Source: Pleurotus djamor (lineage: Eukaryota; Basidiomycota; Agaricomycetes; Agaricales; Pleurotaceae). Taken from it: a stretch of 15,730 nt of DNA. Within the stretch, counting starts at the first letter, position 1; every line of letters starts with the position of its first letter. The position numbers and the translations under genes were made by a program. Location: contig JAPEVF010000999.1 in assembly GCA_029747585.1 (NCBI GenBank), positions 1 through 15,730 of the forward strand, in the 5' to 3' direction. The notes beneath the pieces are model-generated. The model was given only the letters and a program-made list of their open reading frames with translations. It was not told the DNA's origin and searched no databases. Positions 9,165 to 15,730 of this stretch are shown one piece after another.

Positions 9165-9434
9165 GCATTGGCGCTCGCTATGTAAGTATTACAGCGTCTT
9201 TTTCTTGCTTTGTCATACCTCTTGTACAAAGCATAACTTTAAGCGCTTTTTCTATNTTTAGATATACAAGATACCTTTCTCCCACAGCTTCTTGATCTTA
9301 TCTAGCTTCCATCTGCTCCTGGTAAAAATGATGTTTTCCTGATGCAATCCCCCGTGGCATATCTCGTACCAAGCGGTAAATATCAGTCGTGCGGTGTGCC
9401 TATTTGAGGTTGGGAATTCCGGTTTCGCAAAAGT
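9165..9434. other. Non-coding AT-rich stretch
   Basis: No credible frame or RNA gene is seen. It contains an ambiguous base at 9256 and the short inverted match GTCATACC (9212-9219) to 911-918. If the 9-bp array is subterminal, the right end of the element should lie in this stretch. Confidence 0.4.
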
Positions 9435-9860
9435 CTAACGGCCGTCGAAAAGCTGTAAGGGAGAATTGGTAGGGCGACGAAGGACGAAAACAGCGGACCA
9501 AAAACGGCGAAATAAAGTGAGAGGCCAGTAGGAGGTCGTATGTGGTGAGTACGGAAATGTATACTCGTCCCGACGTCGTTTCCAAACATGACTTACGTAG
9601 CCTACAGCCCATCGAAAGAAGCCTCCAGATTCCAGAAACACACAGCTGAACTCTATATCCAGTCCTAGGACCCATCCGCCATCGTTTTTGCCATGCTGGC
9701 CGTTGCATCTACAGCGAGGACTGTGGGGATCACCCGGGCGGGTATTTGAGTCGATTAAATGAAGGAAAAGAATACCTGTATTTTGACCACAGTCCGAAGT
9801 ATTGTGATGGCAAAGGTACGGATATTGGCTGAGACGGGGCGAGCTAGAGCCGAGTTGCAA
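9435..9860 (-). pseudogene. Open stretch with intron-like signals, possible decayed gene
   Basis: A 141-codon frame runs through here on the minus strand. A plausible 55-nt intron lies inside it (GTATTC near 9778 to CCACAG near 9724, minus strand), and a strong donor GTAAGT lies near 9599. The pieces that would be joined by splicing run quickly into stops in every phase I tried, for example after an Asp-Ala-Thr-Ala-Ser-Met-Ala segment. I recognise no family. It may be a decayed host gene or chance. Confidence 0.2.
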
Positions 9861-11040
9861 GTGCGGTGTGATGCGGGGATATCCATCGCTTGCTGATCGC
9901 TTGGTTGACCTTTATCAATCACGGAGGCGAAGTCTTTTGATAATACTCAGTACAACAGTATTCGCTTCCGACTGTTCCAAGAAATGTACCATCGAGCTTG
10001 ATCTCAGACACGGTAGATCCGTTATTTATCTCGAGGATACCGCAAGAACTTCATTGTCGCTTTCCGTGGACTAGCCACCGACTAGTAGTTTGGGGTTCTC
10101 AGCGCCGGGTGGACGGTGCGTTGGCTGAGTAGGGACCTCAGGTGATAGATATGCGTTAAAGTAGCGGCGAGATCGCGCTGAGATCTCGAGGGATTAAGCA
10201 CGAACATGGCAGTATTATTGAATGGGTACTTTGGGATGAACCTTGAAAGTGGCACGAGTGAAATGCCGGAAACATTATCATTGGAAGAGAAAGCCTAAAG
10301 TCGACGAGGCGTTGGACAACACGTAGTATGCCCAGTGTCAAGATTTAGAATAGTAGACTGAGCGGACGTTACTTTTTGTAGCTCGTGTTGTAGCACGGAT
10401 TCCGGAGTACACTGGTGTACCCGGTGATAGACAGGATTTTAGGAGTCTAGCACTCAAGGTACGATGAGGTCACGTATCCACCATTGAAAATGGTCGGTCG
10501 AGCTCTTCGCTGAAACGGTAGCGACGCGGTTGGACGCAGACGACGTTCCCTGCGCCGTTGTATAACGTACGGCTTGAGCTTGAGCTAAGCTTTAGGATGC
10601 TGGAAAATTCCACAGAAGTCGAACTGGCCGTCGATGCGTGTAGAGTGGGAGGAAAATATAGAGAAAATCAATAATGTTCATCCGAAAATGGCAGAGATAA
10701 GATACCGCGGGAATAAATCACTTCTCACGGTCAATCAGGTTAGTTTGCTAAGTCATTGGGACAAGTTCAACCACTCTACATGCCTCTCTCTAGAACACGC
10801 TCATCAACGCCTCCGACGGCCGCCAAAAAGACGAAAACAGTGTAATCGAACATACTCGAGCTTTGAAATTTGAGCCACCACCATCCTCTTTCCGTCCTCG
10901 TTTTATTCGTGCTTACGCGTCCCTGCCGGTCGATCTGTTGACACTCCCATCAACGACTTTACCCAGGAATTACCAGACATCGATGCTGGCATTTGGGGGT
11001 GTTGGATATTAGCAAAGCTATAAGAGATGAATATGACCTT
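9861..11040. other. Intergenic DNA, nothing recognised
   Basis: Only short frames without family resemblance occur. A perfect 7-bp hairpin (arms CGAGATC and GATCTCG with a 7-base loop) sits at 10168-10188. There is no tRNA-like cloverleaf, no repeat array and no recognisable transposon remnant. Confidence 0.5.
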
Positions 11041-11733
11041 TTGGACGATGAATCATCGATATGGTTCGGGAGGATCTGAACTGGTATTTTCGCTACTACG
11101 CCCTGCCCTTCTGGAGGAATCGGACGGCAAACCCGCGGCGAGGCCATAAATATTCTCTCATAAGGTACCTCTTTTTCCCGCTCTCCCTTCCTTCTCGCCC
11201 TAAGCGTCACTCGTCTAGATGCTCACACATCCCATCCGACATCGAGCTACTATATTCAAGCCACACATGTGCACGAAGCACCACCCGATTTTGACAAGGA
11301 AAAGACTTGTCTTGTCGCTGGCTTCGGTCTTGGATCCGATTCTGATGGGATGGGCGACCGTTTTGCGAAATCCATCGTAAGTCTTTGGTCTTTGTTGCTT
11401 TACCCTCCGTCCTCCTGTTCTTTCTACTCTACCCTTTGTATCACCCCACACGTCCTTACTCACCCAATCCCGTCTAGGTCAATTCCAATACTCAGCAATG
11501 TGCGACCTAGAACCGCGGCTCTCCCATATGCACCGTTTTCCAGGGTATCTCTACGCCTCGCTACCGCAACACTGAATATTCCTCAAGACCAATTGCTACT
11601 TGAAGCTGTACAAGTCGGCCAATCGCGCATTCGGTTACATGGATGGTCGACGAAGATGAGAAGGAAAAGGAAAACAACGGGCTACCCACTAGAAACTGCG
11701 ATCACGAATACGAACGACGACTCACCACCATGA
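11041..11733 (+). pseudogene. Possible decayed plus-strand gene fragment
   Basis: An open segment at about 11281-11376 reads as a plausible soluble protein piece (PPDFDKEKTCLVAGFG, then DRFAKSI). It ends at a strong intron signal: donor GTAAGT at 11377 and acceptor GTCTAG ending at 11477, a 101-nt intron with a long pyrimidine tract. The frame demanded by the phase then stops within about 11 codons, although another frame stays open to 11733. Just upstream, 10995-11075 is open (LDISKAIRDEYDLLDDESS) and then hits TGA. This pattern of good segments in mismatched frames suggests a broken gene. The family is not recognised. Confidence 0.25.
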
Positions 11734-13482
11734 CCATCCCCCTCTCCACCTTCATGATCCTCCTCACTGTCGCCTACGACGTCATCATAGGTGTCCACGC
11801 TAACACCACCACGCGAGGACCTCGTCTACCTCGCATCCCCGTTATCAAGAGCCCTTGAAAATGACTGAATACCGCCGCCGTCACGTCCGTTCTCAACCGT
11901 ATGGCTATCGTACTTGGGACAGACGTAGATGCTCTCAATGCCGCGGTTGTGGCTGGGGTCTTGGAGGGCGCTAGAAGGACAGAGGAAGAGGGTCATGTAT
12001 GGGAAGGGGAGGAGACATGTGTAGGGAGGCTCATGCTGGAAACGACGATGAAGATTCTGTTGCCAGGGAAACCAGCGCCAGTACCGCCGTTATCGGTTCT
12101 GGCTTTCACGGTGTTGGTGGTTCCGCGTTGACTTCGGCTCTGGGACTCCGTCTATACTACGAAGAGTTGTGTTCAGTCGACAGAGGTGCCGGATTGGAGG
12201 AGACCTTCGCTAGATCCTCGACCCTAAGCAGAGACCCCTCCAGCTCCCTGCTTGCAACTACAACCATGTCCTCCTCGTTCTCCTCCACTAGCTTTTTCGC
12301 CAACTCCTCCTGCCTTATTGTAGGGCTCAACGCCGCCACTGCCGCGGTTTTCTTCGTGTCTACCCATGTTTGAAAGTCGTTGGCTTGCGCAGCTCAAGGA
12401 AATCCGCTACATCCCTCATATAGATCTGTTCCTGGATGCTTCGACGTTTTGTCAACACGACCACAGCCACTGTCGCACTCCTTGCTCACCACCCCCAGCA
12501 TACTCATTTGTCGTCGTACGGCCCAGCAACGAACGCTTATCATATATCTACTCCGTTAATCGAACCTCAGAAGATTTATGCCGCATTATCCCACCTTGAT
12601 CGCTGGGGAAGTCCTCGAACACACCGTCGTCGTTAGCACTCTCTGGTCGATGGTTGCGCTGCTTGGTGTAATCGTACAGCGTACTTGATCCCTTCGTTGG
12701 CTGGGTCCTAGGTCCTTGGAGGAGAAGCAATGATATAGGCGGAGACAACTGGCCAGGGCGGAAGGAAAGGACAGGGAGCGTGGTCGATGATGTTTACGAT
12801 GAAGATGTCGATGAAGACGGTGGAAACGGGGGATAGAGGGCTTGGAATTCGTCCACGCAAACGGCGTTGGTGGTACCATCATTCGTCTCGGCTTTGACGC
12901 TGCCGATCCTTGGACTGGTGTCGAAGAAGTTGGCCTCGCGAATTCCTCAAATTGCCTTTCGACTCCTGCCAGCTAGACTTAGCTTCACCCCGGCATCGTT
13001 GACCTCGATGTCGACACATCTTCGCACCCTTGTCATCGGTTCCTCTGTGCTTCAAGTGGATGAACCATCACCGCTGCCGTTGGTCCACTTTCGTACGGAG
13101 GTGCTGCGTGCTAGACGCTTGATATGGATGTGAGGATGTGAGGTGGGGCTGCGGGAGGTGCCGGAGAATGGAGAATAGAAGGTAGAATTGTCAGAGGACG
13201 CGGAATACTTCAGAAAATGTCGATACCGACGCTAGGATCAAATTTGTGGTTGTCCCCCATAGCCACGGTCGCCTCCCCTTCTAGACCGTACCATTTCGCC
13301 TTCGCCTTCGCCAGTATTCCTCTTCCATGGTTTCGATATGCTTGTGATCGTTACCACCTCCTTGACACCATACTCAAGAGGATCGACCGCTGTTCGTGCG
13401 TCTGTTTGCATGTCAGCTTTCGATATCTGTCGATTTGGAAGCTGTGGAGATAGCGGAGCAGGAGGAGAAGGAATAGAAAGAG
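11734..13482. other. Intergenic or degraded coding DNA, family unknown
   Basis: Several short frames overlap on both strands and none is clearly genuine. The best-looking is a minus-strand, Glu/Leu-rich helical piece at 12339-12157 (IRQEELAKKLVEENEEDMV), which closes at a stop with no obvious continuation. A minus-strand Ser/Pro-rich frame lies at 13573-13238. The sequence GGWACCACCAACRCCGT is shared on the minus strand near 12107-12123 and 12858-12874, with similar surroundings, which may mark two diverged copies of one segment. Confidence 0.3.
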
Positions 13483-14031
13483 GTGGTGAAGAAGAAGAAG
13501 GCATCGTACGGGCGGACACTGTCAAGATGCCACGCAAAGCCGAAGATGACAAGAACGAACGGGGAATTGTCACCAGGGATGACTATGGGTATTCTACGCA
13601 CGGCATTCAATCGACACCCAGCGCTCTTGTCTACGCATGATCTCCTTGGGATTGCTACCGCTTCCTTCACCGCCGTGACCGGTCTTCACGCCGAATTGCC
13701 AGCGTACCCCATCGTCGCTATCCGAGTCTTTCAACGATACCCAGAAGACGTGGTTCGATCGGAACCACTGTCCAGAGTAAGGAGAATTCGTGGTATTTAT
13801 TATCGGATACGATGGTATATGGGTGCTAGCCGTGTCAATGTCGGGTTTTGGATGGATTGGGTGCTCTGGGTTGCACGTTCGGACATGATCGCTGCGGACT
13901 ATACTGCGGACTATAATCTACTTAGGCTACGGGCACCAGAGTGGTTACTCGAGCGGAGTCTTGGTACATCATCTCCATCCTCCTTTGGAGGTACATTGTC
14001 ACCTTTCCCGTATCAATTCTTGTGTCAATGA
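13483..14031 (+). CDS. Uncharacterised 182-codon open frame
   Basis: A single plus-strand frame is open for 182 codons, beginning with a lysine run (MVKKKKAS). It contains a hydrophobic stretch around residues 55-80 and a Trp/Tyr-rich segment around residues 105-130. I recognise no domain. There is no obvious promoter, and the length is within what chance allows in this base composition. It may be part of a longer spliced gene, a decayed gene or a shadow. A competing minus-strand frame covers 13670-13413. Confidence 0.2.
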   Translation: MVKKKKASYGRTLSRCHAKPKMTRTNGELSPGMTMGILRTAFNRHPALLSTHDLLGIATASFTAVTGLHAELPAYPIVAIRVFQRYPEDVVRSEPLSRVRRIRGIYYRIRWYMGASRVNVGFWMDWVLWVARSDMIAADYTADYNLLRLRAPEWLLERSLGTSSPSSFGGTLSPFPYQFLCQ

Positions 14032-14267
14032 CGTATAGGATTTGTATAGAGTAGGAAGATCGCGGTCCGTTGGGGGGAGCTGGTTACCCATAGATCGAGC
14101 AGGTTCATAGCGAGGTATTATGAATTAAGTTGGACGGGTGCAGGGTGCCCAGTGCGTATCTTGACAAGACGCGTCGCGAAGGGGACGAGTAATATCGGTT
14201 GAATCACGTGTGGTATCTTTGCTCAGGACTCAGGAGTCCGTGGTTGGATCTGACTCAGACCCCAACC

Positions 14268-15453
14268 ATGATGTCAACTTCCTTCAACTCGCTCCCTCTT
14301 GAACTCCTTGACGCGATTTTTGCTCCGCTATCCTCTGATATATCATCCTTAAAGGCATGCTCACTCGCCTGCCGATCCTGCGTCGTGCCTGCCCAAAAAT
14401 CCCTCTTCTCAGAACTCTCCATCGGCCGAGATGTCGGAGAGGATGGCTTGCAAGCAGACCTCAAGATGTGCCGGAGCCTCCTAGACACCCTTGAGAATTC
14501 CTCGCACTTCGCTCTCTACTTCAGACATATCATCATCCGCGTAGATCATCCCGACGACCATGATTTCCCCCAAATCGCCAGATTATTGACACAAATCTTG
14601 TCCGAGTCGACAAATGTCAACGCGCTGACGCTGGAATCCACGTCGAAAGCTCATCTACGCTACGAATTGCTTCAGCCTCATCTCAAAGATGCCATTCTCG
14701 AGGTCATGGCGCGACCAGTCTTCAAGTCCCTCACAATGCACAATTGGACTTTCGCCGATGATGCAAGCAACTTGGCCAAGCTGATCCATTATTCCCGTAA
14801 CTCCATTGAATACCTCTCTCTCTTTGACCTCCATTTCACCGCCTCCTCGGATCAATGGAACGACTACGATACTATTGACAACCCCATCGAACTACCCAAT
14901 CTCCTCGAGTACCACATTAATTGTGTCGCTATGTTGAGTCAAGTGGAGTTGTTCGTCTTCCCGAGACTTCAGAAAATCAAATGGCCAATGCATTGGAATG
15001 GTTCAGGCGTGGATAAAACGTGTAGCTGTACCCGTGCCCTTGCGAGGGTCTTGAGTAACCCGTCATGCTGGTCATTGTTTATCGGCTCTCGTGCGTAATA
15101 GCTTCCACTTCTCACTTCAACTCTTGATCTTTAACCGCGATCCAATATCATATATTCTAGAATGGTACGACGATAGTCCCCAATGCCATGCCCTCACACC
15201 AGACCGATTTTCCTCACTCACACACCTCGAACTATCCATCGAAGCTCGAGATTCCAACCGATTCGCAATAGACACACTCCAACACGTCAAGGAGCTCGTC
15301 CCATCCCCGGCCATCACCGAAGATTCCCCTCTCCAGTCCATCACAGTGATCTTCTTGCTCAAAGGCAAGCCTTGTCACATATGGCCTATCTCCTCATGGG
15401 AGGAGTTCATAAANCACTGCGCTCAAACCTCTCTTGGATCAATGAATCGCTGA
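14268..15453 (+). CDS. F-box protein with leucine-rich-like region
   Basis: Two exons fit: 14268-15090 and 15161-15453, joined in phase across a 70-nt intron (donor GTGCGT, acceptor TTCTAG), giving about 371 residues. The start at 14268 is chosen because the F-box follows at once; a second ATG is adjacent at 14271. Residues 5-45 carry the F-box pattern (SLPLELLDAIFAPLSSD, then LKACSLACRS). The rest has spaced Leu/His/Leu segments typical of Agaricomycete F-box proteins (SLTMHNWTF, LEYLSLFDLH-like, LTHLELSIE). F-box proteins bind Skp1 and act as substrate receptors of SCF ubiquitin ligases. An ambiguous base at 15414 falls in exon 2. Beyond it the frame closes quickly, while family-like sequence resumes in another frame, so the true C-terminus is probably longer. 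Confidence 0.75.
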
Positions 15454-15454
15454 A

Positions 15455-15664
15455 ATGACGCTTGCAATCACTAATCATGATTTTCGCATTTTCACCCTTC
15501 CTGACAGAATGTTGAGTTTCCTCACTCGAACCTTGAAGGAACGGTTCGCTGGACGTTTCCATATCACGGTACGTCATCCCCACGTCGTCTATGGCTGTTT
15601 ACCGAGCCCTGAAAAGAGTATTCAGGATGTGTCCCCTGCGCGCGCGTCACAAATGGCTGAATAA
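15455..15664 (+). pseudogene. Out-of-frame continuation of the F-box gene
   Basis: This frame reads MTLAITNHDFRIFTLPD, then a Leu/Arg-rich helix, and looks like the C-terminal end of an F-box protein of the type encoded just upstream. It is offset by one base from exon 2. A third frame (about 15415-15458, LRSNLSWINESLK) also looks family-like, so at least two frame changes separate the parts. Either the gene is broken or the read is wrong around the N at 15414. An intron is less likely: a good branch site and acceptor (CTAAT and CTGACAG, about 15470-15507) exist, but no GT donor lies close upstream. Confidence 0.4.
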
Positions 15665-15730
15665 CTCGTCAACCACGAAACGCTGGCCTTAACCAAGTAT
15701 ATCCCCGAGGTTCTGGGTCCCATGCGCATG

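Larger units (their letters stand above)
950..9170. mobile_element. Probable three-gene DNA transposon (integrase + HECT-like + unknown)
   Basis: The block contains a DDE integrase gene with all catalytic residues, a HECT-like gene facing it, and a third gene between them. Repeat arrays lie outside the genes on both sides: 10-bp units at 961-1130 and 9-bp units at 9111-9164. All three genes splice into open frames, whereas the flanks to the right hold only broken or unrecognised frames. The limits given are approximate and are drawn just outside the two repeat arrays. I did not find terminal inverted repeats or a target-site duplication. An 8-bp inverted match (GGTATGAC at 911-918 and its complement at 9212-9219) is too short to count. 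The alternative is a resident integrase-derived gene cluster that no longer moves. Confidence 0.6.

Noticed and set aside
911..9219. Inverted 8-mer GGTATGAC on both sides of the block as a terminal inverted repeat
   Set aside because: Eight bases are expected to match by chance between flanks of this size, and the surrounding bases do not extend the match.
15091..15160. Separate gene starting at 15091
   Set aside because: Its first 70 bases behave as an intron that joins the two F-box exons in phase.

Overview
The window looks like nuclear DNA of a filamentous fungus, most likely a mushroom-forming basidiomycete (Agaricomycetes). Its genes are split by many short introns (mostly 48-71 nt) with GTRNGN-type donors and YAG acceptors. 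An F-box gene of the kind these fungi carry in large numbers lies near the right end, and a multi-intron integrase-core gene of a type I associate with this group lies in the middle. No bacterial operon structure, rRNA or tRNA was seen.

Layout. Positions 1-960 are a left flank without a recognisable gene. Positions 961 to about 1130 hold an AT-rich array of degenerate repeats with an exact 10-bp period. From 1264 to 8555 lies a compact three-gene block that I read as a complete DNA transposon or its gene cargo. (1) Plus strand 1264-4766: an 11-exon gene for a 980-residue protein with an N-terminal Cys/His-rich region and a divergent C-terminal HECT-like ubiquitin-ligase domain that keeps a His-Thr-Cys active-site-like motif. 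(2) Minus strand 6665-4999: a 4-exon gene for an unrecognised protein of about 495 residues. (3) Minus strand 8555-6752: a 4-exon gene for a 541-residue DDE integrase with two helix-turn-helix-like segments and an intact D-D-E triad. Genes 1 and 2 converge with 232 bp between their stops. Genes 3 and 2 run in tandem with only 86 bp between them. All three can be spliced into uninterrupted reading frames, so the block looks young, active or under selection. To its right are AT-rich non-coding DNA and a 6-copy 9-bp repeat (9111-9164), possibly a right-hand counterpart of the left array. I found no convincing terminal inverted repeats or target-site duplication by eye.

Positions 9165-14200 hold no gene I can recognise. 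There are open stretches with intron-like signals and apparent frame breaks, which suggests decayed genes. Positions 14268-15453 encode an F-box/leucine-rich protein in two exons. Its frame appears to break beside an ambiguous base at 15414, and probable 3' coding sequence continues out of frame to 15664.

Working model (inference): the integrase moves the element, and the HECT-like protein and the unknown protein are co-mobilised accessory factors, perhaps modifying host or transposase proteins with ubiquitin. The association of an rve-type integrase, a HECT-like ligase and an orphan protein in one cassette is the most interesting thing here. All exon boundaries come from reading splice signals and matching phases by hand, without transcript data.
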